DNA from: Eumeta japonica
Lineage: Eukaryota; Arthropoda; Insecta; Lepidoptera; Psychidae
Length of the DNA stretch: 64,000 bases
Assembly (NCBI GenBank): GCA_005406025.1
Contig: BGZK01001376.1
Coordinates: 1 to 64,000 of the forward strand
Direction of reading: 5' to 3'
In this document: positions 35,571 to 47,469 of the stretch, piece by piece
Layout: each line of letters opens with the position of its first letter
How positions within the stretch are numbered: the first letter of the stretch is position 1
The notes under the pieces: generated by a model
The model's database searches: none
Seen by the model: the letters and a program-made list of their open reading frames with translations, nothing else
Told to the model about the DNA's origin: nothing
Program-made: the position numbers and the translations under genes

Positions 35571-36439
35571 ATGGTTTCTTGCTAATTCAGTATCATAAAC
35601 TACAATATATACTATTTAAATTGTTTGAGAAGATTTTTTTTTGGAGTAAGATATTGTTTGACTGCTGTGTCGAGCTATTAACGAGTGTTGTGATACGTAC
35701 TATTCAATAAAATAAGTATATTTCCGAATAAAATACAATAATTATTTTCGTTGAATTATAATTTATTTTAACTGCAAGAAAACAAACAAATGTTAAAGCT
35801 CTCATACGTACTAAGACCGTAGTATGAAATATTCGATTATCCTACCAAGAATGTGTATATCAATGTTACTCAAATGTGCACCCCCACTCCCGCAAGTACA
35901 GTGCTCTATGACACTTTCCCCCACGCCGTTGTCGCTTCCGCTTATGTTCTCATGTGACATCCCAGAACGTTGTCATTGTACAGTAATTGTTCCACAGCTC
36001 GCGTTTTGAGGCCGTCATCGATTTTATTTGTCACTTTGTGATGCGAGGTGGCGTCACTTTTTGCATATTTACTGAACTTCGGTTCTTTACAAAAAGTAAA
36101 TCACATACACAAAACGACTGTAATTTAACAATCGCGATAAACGAGACTTTGTTCTACCACTTTGTATGAAATCGTGTGATTCACGGCTACGAACACTATA
36201 TGGCGTCTGTTTACGTCATACATATATTTTTTATTGCCTTGCCTAATATTAATTTATTTATATTTTTATAAATGTTAATCATAATGTTTTTCTATGCGTA
36301 ATTTTTTGCACGTATAAGCTTAAATACGTATAATAATTCTCCGTAATATTATTTTTATATTATATACTTATTTTTATATTAGTAATTTTCGTGTATCACT
36401 GTTTCTAAACCCAAATATAAAAATAAATAATGAAAAGAG

Positions 36440-36550
36440 CTACAATGGGGTTCCGTACACCTTATGAAAAACGAAATACTTATAGGATCACTCTCGTGTT
36501 AGTATGTCTATCTGCAGCCCTATAAACTAAAAAAAATCTTACACCATAAC
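36440..36550 (+). repeat. dispersed GGGTTCCGTA-headed repeat, copy 2
   Basis: GGGGTTCCGTACACCTTATG, AAAAACGAAATACTTATAGG, ATCACTCTCGTGTTAGTATG and a CTATCTGCAG block align with 10425-10530. Confidence 0.55.
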
Positions 36551-38989
36551 CAGTGTTCTAAACGCGTCGCAACTGAACTTCCATAACTAAAAAATTGGTA
36601 GTCTGTAAAGTCGGTTTAAGGACGATAATTTTACGTGATAATGTCATAAGAAAACATTGATGAAAAATTGCATTTTTTCATGAATTGAAATGGATTATCA
36701 CTGAATTATCATTATTTTGTATAATACAAAGAAGAAGTTAATTGAAAATGACTATGTTTTCGATAAATTAAAATTTATTTGCACTCGTTACCTAATACAA
36801 ATATTTTTCTACTTAAATTATACAATAAAGAGATAGATGCGTCACAAGCCGAACGCTTAGGCCGAACGTGCCTATTTATTGTTACGCGCTCTCGCTCGCA
36901 CACTCGGCTCAGGCGGAACGCGACAATGAGTCATGTTTTTTCATGCTTGCAGCCAGCGTTCATCGATTTATAAGATGTTAATACGTCAAACAGTTGCGTT
37001 ATGGACTTAGACGACCCAATCACACACATATTGCACAAACAAATGATTTCTGAATAGGGTTTTTACCCAAATGTTTTGGGGAGCCAACAAAAAAATATTA
37101 AAAAAAAGTTCTTAAAGGTGTCATGTGATGAATACAAAACACATTTTTTTACGATTGTCAAGTACATGTTTTGAAAGATATTAAATACAAGATTGAGGCT
37201 TTTAGTATCTATATCCGAAACAATTCAGCCATGATTTTTTTAAAAGAATACGCAATATAGAGCTTTATTAATATTTGAAAAAAAGCCTAAATAAAGATTA
37301 GAAAGTCTTTAAATTCCTTCGGGAAACGCAAGGTAGTCTTAAAGAGAAGAAGTGTATAATTTATGTCGCATAATTTTACTGAAAACTAATGCGATTAACC
37401 CTGTCCTCGCAAAATCGACTCCCAATTGTTCAGTTTTTATAATAGCGTGCCATGGTGATAATAAAAAATACAATCAAAACACGAAACCTGACCTCGCCGA
37501 TATTTTTATTCAGAATAAAGAAAAAATTTTTTATAACTAAATTAGAAACCTCCTTTTCAGAGATATTTCTTTGGAAGACTGTTATTTTCTTTTTAACGCG
37601 GTGGATTAATAAATGGTGTTAATCGTTTTTGAAACTCATTATTGTTGAGGAAGTTAGGTGAAAATCAAATAAAATTATAAACCAAATTCCAGGATAAAGA
37701 CGTTCTCTCCATCATCCGGCCAAGTCCGAAAGGGTCCCTCATGATTTATCTGATTTTGACAATAAAAATGAGTTTGTTAATACTTTGGACCTGACACTAC
37801 TTTTGCTCCCCGTAAATATTTAGATGCAATAGAATAATTTTTTTTAGAACAAAATTACTATTTTGAAAAATCTTTTGTTAACCGGATTTTGATATCTTGA
37901 AATAAAAGTATATGAACTTTAAACTTGTTTATAACATGTTTGATTTTCTTAAGTAAATTGAACTCAATCTGTCATTATTTCCGAACTTGAAGGCGAACTG
38001 TATACCTGAAAAAACATAGCAAGTAGGGGACAGTTAGTATATTAATCATGTCTAATCAAATATATCCAACTCTAAGAAACTTTCTTTGAAAAATTGAGAT
38101 ATTTGTATACGAATGAAGCTATAAGCATTTCCGTACATTCGCCTCAACTTATTTGCTTTTCAAATTGTTCCATATTAATGTAGCTTCGTCATCCGTATCT
38201 ATTCTTATCGTAAGAAATGTGTGGGAGCATGTTCAAAAGTTCGATATCAAGATATCCATATATATGTCGCATCCATGTATCACTGGTCACAACGTGGACT
38301 TTCAGCGTTACTATTTTTAAGCACTAAAGTACTAGTATGTTACACTTGAAATTTCTGCATAGTTTCTCAAAGATTCTCAGCCGAACTGTATATTTTGAAG
38401 TCCCTATTGAAGCCAGCCCCTCCTAGATAGGTGGTCTGTCCCAAGTAGATTGTAGATTTCTCGGAATTAGCTAGATTTTGGTTTTATTCTTGTTCATTGG
38501 TGCACCATCTTTATAAAAATGCTCTACAAAAAAGCTAATTGTTAATTCGATCAATAACTATTGCCTATCTGATGAAACGACGTCCAGTATCAATGTTCAA
38601 AGACATAATCCGTTATAATCTTCAAACTTGAAATCGTTTACAAGTTCTGTTGTGAATACTTTTTCTTACATCTTATCTCACATCTCTTCATGGTAGAAAC
38701 ATTTTAGTGTTTTTGTTCTGTACAGGATCTGCCAATAACTTTGTCCACTAGGCACTTACAACCCTGACCACCACTAGATCAGCATAGAAGTCTTTAATCT
38801 GAATGCCTTTCAATCTGAAATAAAATGATTGTGGGAGGGTACGCCGCAGCAGTGGGGCGATTAAATACTTGATACAGTAATTGAGATATCTCAAGAGAGA
38901 CCATGCAATAGACGAAGTGACCAAGACCAAAACGATCTCTAACCATATCACTATTAACAATCTATTTTTGTATCACTATCGAAGCTTGT
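36551..38989. other. AT-rich DNA, no gene seen
   Basis: No supported exon. A GC-rich patch at 36840-36930 (GTTACGCGCTCTCGCTCGCA) resembles those at 59630-59780 and 61040-61220. The outer part of the 3' LTR may extend below 38990. Confidence 0.4.
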
Positions 38990-39166
38990 GCACTTGGGCA
39001 TCAGCCCTCGTATCTTCCTATTTATCTATCTACTCTTTATTCACTTGTTATTCGCCAGCTAAGATTCTAGTATTAAATATCAAATACAACGGGAACCCAC
39101 AATTGCGAGCCTAAGCACGGAGGCCAAATGCCTCACATGCCACCTACTTCTAGGTTCGCTATTACA
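38990..39166 (-). mobile_element. 3' LTR of Ty3/gypsy element (outer limit unresolved)
   Basis: On the minus strand the LTR starts TGTAATAGCGAACC at 39166, immediately after a polypurine tract. It shares GTAGGTGGCATGTGAGGCAT, CGTGCTTAG and CGAATAACAAG.GAATAA blocks with 44587-44430. The low-coordinate end is not defined; a TGTACA at 38719 is possible but its flank does not match the other side. Confidence 0.75.
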
Positions 39167-39181
39167 TCTCCCCCCCCCCTT
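39167..39181 (-). other. polypurine tract of the Ty3/gypsy element
   Basis: On the minus strand AAGGGGGGGGGGGAGA abuts the LTR start TGTA. This is where plus-strand DNA synthesis is primed in LTR retrotransposons. Confidence 0.85.
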
Positions 39182-40369
39182 CGAGAAAAAAAATCTAACG
39201 AAAATATTTTTTTTTGTGCACAAACTTCCTAGCGCTTAACAATCTAGGTACTGGACCCTACCTATATGCGGAACGACGGACATGAAAAGTGGTGTGTTGA
39301 GGTCACACTACATCCTTTGGCATGGCTTTCGATTTACGATTTCAATTGTTTCAGTGACTATATGCTTATTCTTTTCGCATAAAGACGCGTAGCCATGCTG
39401 CCAGGGTATACTCATCTACCAAAAACGCATAAAAAGGTAGACAACCACTCTGCGAAACTAAATATAATACTTGTTTAAAAACAATTCAATATAAACAATT
39501 GATTTGCAAAAAAAAATTGGAGTTCCTGGACGTCCCGAAGGCTTGAAGGACTGCCTGAAGATGTCAACCACCAATGAGCTGAAATAGCTCGGCCAGCACC
39601 CTTGCAGCGCCACGCCGCCCTCGAGTGTTTTAAGCATTTCAAACTATGAGTTATGTAAGGAAACAATTCTAATCGTACCATCAGCCGTTCTTCTTGATTC
39701 AGTTCATATCGGAAAGCGAACGGAACGAATGAACCATCACAACTCTACAAGCATAGTTTCCTCCCATCACAAACGAATCCTATTGAAACGAAAACGAAAG
39801 AATCTGCCTTCCATACCTCACCTCTCTCACATAACCTTTAATAATGAAAAAAACAGGTCGCGGTAGGTCTTTTTCCTCTTTCGGCTTTTCTACCGTTCCT
39901 TCGGACACTGAGCGCGGTATTGGCCACCTGGAGGTCTACCAGCTCTCGCACACGACATGTAACATCAAAAGTACAACATGTTACATTACAAAATTCACAC
40001 TATTTCATCATAATCAGATTTTCTTAAAGAGGACTGCGAAGCAATAATTATTTAACTTGTATTTATACTTATACTTCATTACAAACTAAATTTAAATAAA
40101 ATCATACACTTTCCCGCTATTTACAATACATACTTTTCAATGTTATTAATGCCATCGTGGCATAAACATAATTGTTACTATGTCCACCTGTCAAATATGC
40201 TTTCTGTCAACATTCTACGTCTACTTACACTTTGTATATATTACATTTCCCTATAATTTAACTTGAAACCTTTTCAAATGAGATACGTGAACTATATCCC
40301 GCATATGTACGTTCATTGAGCGACTCTATTTTATATGTGGTGCTCCATAATCTACAAGTCCATATGGCA

Positions 40370-40867
40370 TCTTTAACATCGTATTAATTTAAAAGTTTTA
40401 CCCTTCTAGGCACATATACCATTTACAAGTCTCCTACACCAAACTCTGAGCATTTCTTACCTGTATCTTACCTAGTTTTTTGTTTCAACTATTTGTTTCT
40501 AACATTTACAAGAGCTTTATTAATAAAAGTCACAATTTTTTGTCTCTAAACCATGTTATTATATAATTTGTTTAATTTTCCTAACTGAGCATTGTCTAAA
40601 GGGAAGTTTGGCTCTCTGCCGTACATTAATATTTAAGGAGACATCCCTGTAGCACTCTGTACAGTTACATTGAACGAAAATGTCACTAGTGGTAAAAATG
40701 TACGCCAATCTCTTTGTTTATTGTTGACACATACATTGTTAATAGTTGCTAAAGCGTTCTATGAAATCTTTCTATCAAACCATTTGCCTACGGGTGAAAC
40801 GCAGTAGCGAATTGCGATGTTACCCCAAATGCTCTGATCGTGTCTTTCACCATTATCGAGCAAAAGA
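40370..40867 (-). pseudogene. integrase core, C-terminal portion
   Basis: After the insertion the core resumes with IRAFGVTSQFATAFHPVGKW, the region preceding the catalytic glutamate. The glutamate position itself is spoiled (KWFDRKIS). Then follow RDWRTFLPLVTFSFNVTVQS, MYGREPNFPLDNAQLGKLN and FGVGDL.MVYVPRRVK, the usual end of integrase. One stop codon interrupts the helix after KIS. Confidence 0.85.
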
Positions 40868-40873
40868 CAGTAT

Positions 40874-41947
40874 GGTGATTCCATTCTAACTGTGATTTTA
40901 ATGTCCTGTATCGTTTGTTCTCAGTAGTAATTAATTAATAATCTATTAATGAAATTGTTGTGTTAATTGGATAATTATAAACGTTATTTTTATATAATAT
41001 AACTTGCCACTCGAAGATAGCTTTTTATTATATCACTTATATGTCTGTACCGTGTCATGTCCACTTCTACAATTTACCTGTAATTTGTATATTTTTTGTC
41101 ACAATAAATGATTTAAACTAATTATCTCATAAGTTCTAATTTTTATGATCAAAATGAAAAAAAAATTACAAATTTTCTGATTGACTATTGACTATTGACT
41201 AATTGACTAATATTGAAAATTGACTAATGTTGAAAATTGACTACTCTATAAATGATACAGCATAAAAAATGAACAATAGATTGGCAGCAAGAAAAAGAAA
41301 ATCAGATAATTCATCACCAAAATTAACCAAAAAATTAAAATGCCTTGGAAAAGATGCTGGTAAAGATAATGTAGAAAAAAAAGAAACAATATTATTGCGA
41401 CGAAGTTCAAGAATTAAAAAAAAACTGTGATGAAAACCAAAAATTATAAACTAATTAATTAAATATTGATTAGTTTATTAATATTATTAATTCATTCACT
41501 TCTATTCATTTATTTAATAATGATCAATTTAATTAATTTATTTATTTTTTGTTAATTCAATAAATTAGATTAAAGTTGCTATAAATTATCAACTTAATAG
41601 TTATAATTGTTGTTAATCATTATTAATGTATTAAATAATTGTTATAAAAGAGTTTAAAAATTTTATAACAGAATTTATGAATAAATTTGATATTTTTTTT
41701 AAGAATTTCCACCAAATTTATTTTATGTCAGTGCCGTGGATAAATGAGATAGTACCGTGGGAAGGTAAAATTGAAATTTGTTTCACGTTCTTAACGCTTT
41801 GAAGCTGTAGTAAAATCCTTTCAGATTTATATTATAGATAGTATATAGTAAAATAGATGAATAATATGCATAAATAAGTTAAAAAAGTTTTCATTACAAA
41901 ATCTTGAAATTTTTAATCAAAAAAACCACAATTAGAACGGAATCACC
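40874..41947. mobile_element. 1,074-bp TIR DNA element nested in the integrase
   Basis: Left end GGTGATTCCATTCTAACTG and, inverted, right end GGTGATTCCGTTCTAATTG agree over about 26 bases. CAGTA flanks both sides (40868-40872 and 41948-41952); the sixth base differs (T versus A). Removing the element plus one CAGTA restores the integrase reading TDR-VTVFCS across the site, so it is a genuine insertion. The interior is very AT-rich, holds short TTGACTA(A/T) repeats at about 41180-41245 and one small lysine-rich ORF. No transposase. The 5-6 bp duplication does not fit TA, TTAA, TWA or 8-bp families cleanly; superfamily unresolved. Confidence 0.85.
41269..41430 (+). CDS. 53-aa lysine-rich ORF inside the nested TIR element
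   Basis: ATG to TGA, uninterrupted. Very basic: starts MNNRLAARKRKSDNSS and ends LLRRSSRIKKKL, with two clusters resembling nuclear localisation signals. It may be the terminal remnant of a transposase or accessory protein, or a chance frame in AT-rich DNA (lysine is favoured by AAA). Not recognised. Confidence 0.25.
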   Translation: MNNRLAARKRKSDNSSPKLTKKLKCLGKDAGKDNVEKKETILLRRSSRIKKKL

Positions 41948-41952
41948 CAGTA

Positions 41953-42406
41953 ACTCGGTCGGTATTATTTCCTGTACGGAACCAAATTTAAAAAATATTT
42001 TTTTAATTCAAAATCAAGTATCGCTTTAGCAGTAACTCGCAAAATAGGTTTAGTGATAACATATTTAGAGGCATATTCTATACAGTTATAATTTATTACC
42101 GCGCATGGTCGTTCTAACGGGCCCAACTACGTCAATTCCATACTTCTCTAAAAGAACTTGTACTACAATTGGTAACAATTTAGCCTGATTGCTCACTTTC
42201 TTTATTTCTAAACATACACGCCATGAGCCAATATACTTTTCCACTTCTTTCTCAGCATTATTCACGAAATATTTCTCTCTTAACTTTGCTAATGTTTTTG
42301 TTAATCCGAAATGCCCCCCTATCCAAGATTCATCATGCATTTCTTTCAAGACGTCATCCAACATACACCTCGGTAAAACTATTACCTCTTTTCTGTGCCC
42401 TAACAA
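41953..42406 (-). pseudogene. integrase N-terminal zinc-binding domain and core start
   Basis: Contains the HHCC-type zinc domain: MHDESWIGGHFGLTKTLAKL, then EKYIGSWRVCLEIK. The first cysteine of the final CxxC is replaced by tryptophan (SWRVC), which would break zinc binding. The core begins YGIDVVGPVR with the first catalytic aspartate, then after a stop ASKYVITKPILRVTAKAILD up to the insertion site. Confidence 0.88.
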
Positions 42407-42416
42407 ATTTATTCCC

Positions 42417-42960
42417 TCATATAAAATTTCTACCTACTTTCCTTCTTAACACTTCTACAGTATGTCTACAAAATACGTCAACTCTTTGCCTATCTATCAA
42501 AGTCTTCGCTGTAATCCTATATGCCACTAATTCTATCCCCTCGTTTACAGATTTTACTTCAGTACTATTTTTAAATGGATTTCTAGAAGAAAAATCTGCT
42601 ACTACGTTTAGATATCCCAATGTGTTTGCAATTTTAAAATCTTATTCTGGTAAACAAAACGCCCATCTGGCTAATCTGTCACTAAGGTCTGTTTTTTCTT
42701 TCAACCATCATAAGGCCTTGTGGTCCGTCACCACTTCAAACATCATTCTTCAAACCTAACGTCCAAAATATTTTGATACCCACAAAACTCCTAAACAATC
42801 ACGCTCTGTAACTGAATATTTCTTTTCTAAGTCGCTCAACTTTCTAGACGCTTAAGCTACCGAATACATTACTCTCAATTCTTCCTCTCCTTGTATTAGC
42901 AATGCACCTAATGCTTCCCCACTTGCATCTTCAAATAAGCGAGTTATTAATCTATCGTCG
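42417..42960 (-). pseudogene. RNase H domain
   Basis: Acidic-residue blocks of gypsy RNase H are visible: FEDASGEALGALLIQ (42930-42890), then VVTDHKAL near 42730 and LSDRLARWAF, and LNVVADFSSRNPF at 42600 (VADxLSR type). Stops follow DHKAL and the LPE block. It links RT to integrase. Confidence 0.85.
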
Positions 42961-43956
42961 CTATTCTCAAAATGTTGTAATATCGGAGGATTAGACAAGC
43001 ATTTCTTTAACATTTCCAATGCTGTTTGACATTCTTCTGATCCATGAAATTTATTACCCTGTTTTAGTAATATTATCAATGGCAAAGTAATTCGCGCGTA
43101 ATTCTCTATGGATTTCCTATAATAGGATGTGAAACATACCAATGGTTTTAAATTCTTCGCGGTCGTCGGTCTCTTTAATCCTAAAACTGCACCTAACTTC
43201 TTTCTGGAAGATTTAACTGCCTCTTTGCTAATTTCATAACCTAGAACTGTCACTGATTCATAACCAAAGCTATATTTCGGAGAATTCACCATCAAATTCG
43301 CTTCCCTAAACCTATTTAGCACACCTTTCAAAGCATTATAAAATTCCAAAAAAGTTTTTCTATACACTACTTCGTCATCTAGATAACTTATAGCATTTCT
43401 ATACTTAATCCCTACTAAAACGAGGTCCGTCATTCCTTGAAAACTACATTGAACTTGAAAATTCCTGAGAGGGTTCCAAATGCTGCATTCGACCTATCCT
43501 TCTCACTTGCTACCGTCTGCGAATACCCCGATATTAAGTCTAAACTAGCACAATACTTAGCCTTGCCTAAGGACATTAATAAATCTTCTATTTTCAAAAT
43601 GGAATACGAATCTGAAATAACCTTTTCAATTAAATTCCTAAGGTCTTCGCAAAATCTCCATGTATCGTTGGCTTTTTCACTAACAGTACGAGAAATGCAC
43701 AAGAACTTTTCGAATGTCTAATAACTCTATTATCTAGCATTTGTTGTACTTATTTTTCAATAATCTCGCGTTGTCCCATAGACAGTTTATATGGCGGCTT
43801 ATGGACAAATATTTTATCTTGAGTTTGGATTTCTACTTCGAAACCTGAATATTTACCTAATTGCAAATTCTCAAATGCGAAACGACCAAAATATTCTGAC
43901 AACACCCCTTGTAGTTCAAATCGCTGACAGACAAAAAACTTCTTATTTAGATACAT
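42852..43956 (-). pseudogene. reverse transcriptase domain
   Basis: From high to low coordinates: KPPYKLSMGQREIIEK; a frameshifted NDTWRFCEDLRNLIEKVISD; ILKIEDLLMSLGKAKYCASL with the first catalytic region (DLISGY); KDRSNAAFGTLSGIFKFNVV; then the catalytic box YLDD at 43385-43374 and the thumb (ANLMVNSPKYSFGYESVTVL). Two frames are used (43702-43430 and 43433-42852), so a frameshift lies at about 43431. The catalytic aspartates are intact, but the frame is not. Confidence 0.92.
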
Positions 43957-44008
43957 TCAAATCACGTACGTTCCTTTGCGTTTCTGGCATCAGGCCTGGG
44001 TTGCGTAC

Positions 44009-44429
44009 CTATAAGTACCTTACATCCTTATCGACCCAGTCCTCGAAATACGTTATCACAGTTGACACCAACTTCTGTTTGGTACTCGCCGGCGCGTAAG
44101 ACAATATTAGTGTATGCAATCTTTTCTTACTAAAAACAAGTTTATTTTCATTACAATCTAGTACAACTGCATTTTGCCTCATAAAGTCCACCCCCAAAAT
44201 TAAATCCAAGTGCAATTTTTGTTCAAAAAAAAAATGTGTGTTTAATTAAACTTAGTTTCAGCTATATAAATGTCAAGTGACGCAATCCCAGTAAATTGAA
44301 AAACTGTCCCATTTACCCATTTCAATACAACGTGGAAGTTTGACAGTTTACTAAAATTATTAATGTCTTTGATATTTGCGTTTACACGCGCCCATCAGTC
44401 CCAGAATCCAACAAAGCATGCACATCACC
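44009..44429 (-). pseudogene. retropepsin (aspartic protease) domain
   Basis: The active-site motif ALLDSGTDGR is at 44420-44390, with DSG at 44408-44400. A frameshift follows within a few codons, then NFHVVLKWVNGTVFQFTGIA and the second half with LDLILGVDFMRQNAVVLDCN, the ILG block of retropepsins. Its N-terminal edge abuts LTR sequence. Confidence 0.88.
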
Positions 44430-44587
44430 TTATTCTCTTGTTATTCGCGAGATCGGATTCGAATATTCTATTCTAGTATCATACTTCAATTTTAAATCGA
44501 ACGTGAACCGTCATTTGCGAAACTAAGCACGAAAGCCGAATGCCTCACATGCCACCTACTCCTAGATCACCTAGGTCCTCTACTACA
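44430..44587 (-). mobile_element. 5' LTR fragment fused to protease
   Basis: On the minus strand it starts TGTAGTAGAGGACCTAGGTG and shares about 155 bases with the 3' LTR, ending at GAATAACAAGAGAATAAG. Protease sequence starts at the next bases. The rest of the LTR, the primer-binding site and gag are deleted. Flank beyond the start is ATATATATA. Confidence 0.8.
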
Positions 44588-46930
44588 ATATATATAGTTG
44601 AGATATAGCACAGAATGTTCATAGCGTAAGTCTAATTTATAACAGTCCATTAAGTTGTGTGTCTTAGGAAAGCGATGCGTCAAACAGCGGCGGCAACACC
44701 ACGGACGTAAAAACACAGCCGTCCTAACGATAATGATACGTGGAAAGTTCTAGACTAGGACGTTTGCGAAAAAAAAAACAACGCGTCATGGTAGAAAATG
44801 GACGACATTGACCATTATCAGTAGGTATTTTATGGAATGTCAAAGAATTGCCAGGAACCGACACCGCTTTTTTTTTAGCCCCAATTCTGCGTAGTCTTTA
44901 GAAGTTTTATGCGGCGTTTGACAGTGTAGAAAATTTAGTAGAATTTCGTCATCATTGCTGCTCAATTTGAAACTAATCCTTGAATAACTTTTCACCGCTA
45001 TTAAAAGAAACTACTGAAAACTATTTAGCTACATAAATACATAATACAAATTACGGCACCGATATTTGACTCTTTGGTGTTGAAAAGCTCTCTCTAGGTG
45101 AGAAAGCCTTATTCTATCCACCGGCATTGTCTCCGTAACGCCGTTAAGGCTACATAACAGCCCTTAAGTAACAGTGACGCCATCTTATAAAAACCTGAGC
45201 TTGGCCTGAAATGAAATCACCCATATTTTTTATTTAAATAAGGGAACAAACCAGTAAAATATATGCACATTTTGAACTCAAAATGCAAAATAATAACCAA
45301 TAACCCCTAAAGAAAGTTTTCTGATAATTTTTCTTTCATTCTGTGAACTGCTATAAGTCCTAAATTTATGGTAACTCTATGGTGAAGAACGCCTTCCTAT
45401 CGAGAGTCAAGGTAAATTGAGTTCGTATACATCAACATAAAATATAATACTTTAATTATTTCTTTTAATATTTTTTTTTAAATACCTATTCCTAGATAGA
45501 CACAAACGTCTTACATTTTTTCACGCCTCCAACGACCTAACCACTGTGCTTTTACTGCGACTCGCGTTGAACCAGATTTTTTTACTATCGTCCTCTGCAA
45601 CAAGGCCTGTATTTTGTGCTCGTTTCTTTTACCGTTAACCATAATAGACAATATTAGCCAAGTGCAAGTCGAAGTTCGAGCAGTGTGTTTCGTACTGTAG
45701 ATTTGAACAAAAATTATAAGGTTGTAAATAGGAAAAACATATACAAGGCGGAAAATATGGCTGCCAACTGTTGATTTTGAACAGGTGCTGTATGCTGATA
45801 TACGATTATTAGACGTCAAACATAATAATGGCATTATTTTGAATCAATTAAATGTACTGAGTACAAAAAAAAAAACAAGAGAAACGTGCACATATCATAA
45901 TACTGTTACGAACTACTATTATTAGACTAAATAATTAAATTACAGAATAATTCGTCTAAAAATATTATTCGAGAATAGTAGTATTTCTTATCCTTAAAAT
46001 CCTTGCATGCCTACGGGTTAACATTTTAAACGCACATTAATTGGTTAAAATGTTCTAGATTGCAATAAGTCTTGTTGCTTTCGTCAATTATGATATATTT
46101 AGACAATTACGTCTTTAACTGAAACTTGAAATACTTTTTTTTAATCTTCTATGTTACAAGCCAACACTACGTAATCCAAAAAGCAATCAATTATCTATCT
46201 CTAATCAATCATCAGTTAAAGGATATCACGGGGATGGATAGATATCGCAAGGGCGGTATAGGTGAAGAACAAATTTCGTATCCTTCGGCTGGTAAACCCT
46301 AAAAAATAAGATCCGAGACGCGACAGGCTGTGATACATCGCCGGTCATTCACGGACTTAAGGACAATTTCTTCAAGCTCCCGACTCGTTTTGGTACGACA
46401 CGAGCGATGAATGTGTCGCGATTGTTGTGTTTTATTGCGACTGCAGCATTTATTACACGATTCCTTTAAATAAAAATTAATGGTTTCGTTGCTCATCAAA
46501 TAAATGGACCATTGTGGTCTCTCTCTGCGGATTTAGTGAAAAAAAAGCAAAGATTTGTTAAATAAACTTAATCCCAAAAGAAAATTTAGTGTAGACGTGG
46601 CACTGCGATCGCTTATCAGTTTACTTAGCACGGTGGTCATAAACATGCAATAAAAAAATCAGCGCACTAGATTTTATAAAACTGCCACAAGTAAAGTTAA
46701 ATTTCAGGATAACATTTAAAAACAAAAGTCTATTAATGCATATATTCCGATAGCTTCCGCCCACGGCTCCATCCGCGTAGACATTCCTTCATCTTATCCG
46801 TCGATCGATTGGGATCTTAATAATGTTCCTGAACGTTATCCCATCATCGAATCCGATTCAGGTCCTGTTCTCGACGACAATTTGTCTCACTCTTGATTCC
46901 GATCGTAGTTAAGCTTTTGATTCCGAGCCG
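44588..46930. other. no gene supported
   Basis: Mixed composition. The minus-strand frame at 46299-46499 (RTKTSRELEEIVLKSVNDRR) weakly recalls the N-terminal helix-turn-helix of a Tc1-like transposase, but nothing downstream supports it. 46740-46930 is a CGATTC-type degenerate tract beginning GCTTCCGCCCACGGCTCCAT. Confidence 0.35.
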
Positions 46931-47240
46931 GCAGCCTTATTACTTAAGTAATTCGTAATAATTCTGCTCTTAAGAGCAGAAATCGATTTCAATTTCGGAA
47001 TCGATTTACGAGTCTAACTTATTCAGTATAAAAAAATATATACACAGTTTTGAACGACTTAAAAGTAATGAATTACATTAAAACTCTGCACATTTATTAA
47101 AAACCAATGACAATTCAATAATATGGTATAATTCGACTGATCTAATGATGGAGCCAGAAGGTAGGCATAGGAGCTCTATACGGAATAACATATCTCCTAG
47201 TCGGAATTGATGTTGTTAGGGTTGTCTTGAGTTTTTGTTT
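46931..47240 (+). mobile_element. single end of a foldback-family element
   Basis: Matches the left arm of the element at 15221: GCAGAAATCGATTTC, CGGAATCGATTTACGAG, ATTAAAACTCTGCACATTTA, ATATGGTATAATTCGACTGA and ATGATGGAGCCAGAAGGTAG, stopping inside the first 120-bp unit. The opposing arm is missing, so it is a fragment. An extra palindrome CTGCTCTTAAGAGCAG sits near its start. Confidence 0.82.
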
Positions 47241-47469
47241 TGAAAGCGTAATAATAAAAAAAAATTAAAAATTGCCACTCCTAACGGTTTTTGTATTCGT
47301 GTATGCGATTTAATTTAATTGTTGTGATTTCACTGTAAAGGTAACATTGTTGATAAAAAGACAGTGTGCATTTCAAAGCACGAAGTTGAGAATTACTAAA
47401 ATATTTTTAAAATCATGCCACTTTAGAAATCGATTTGGTTTATATAATAAAGTCGCCAGTTTCTATTTA

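Larger units (their letters stand above)
39182..44429 (-). pseudogene. pol: Ty3/gypsy pol polyprotein, decayed and interrupted
   Basis: Minus-strand order is protease (44429-44009), reverse transcriptase (43956-42852), RNase H (about 42960-42420), integrase (42406-41953, then 40867-about 40370) and a decayed tail to about 39500. This is the domain order of Ty3/gypsy elements, with integrase after RNase H. Gag is absent: the protease is joined directly to an LTR fragment at 44429/44430. Frames are broken by several stops and frameshifts, and a 1.07-kb element splits the integrase core. Plus-strand frames such as 42223-42759 are antisense shadows. The element cannot be active. No envelope-like gene was recognised between integrase and the 3' LTR. 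Confidence 0.93.

Noticed and set aside
42223..42759. Longest open frame in the window (178 codons, plus strand)
   Set aside because: It is antisense to RNase H and integrase of the minus-strand gypsy element, whose domains are clear.
46299..46499. Possible Tc1-like transposase N-terminus
   Set aside because: Only a weak resemblance in about 30 residues, with no catalytic domain following.
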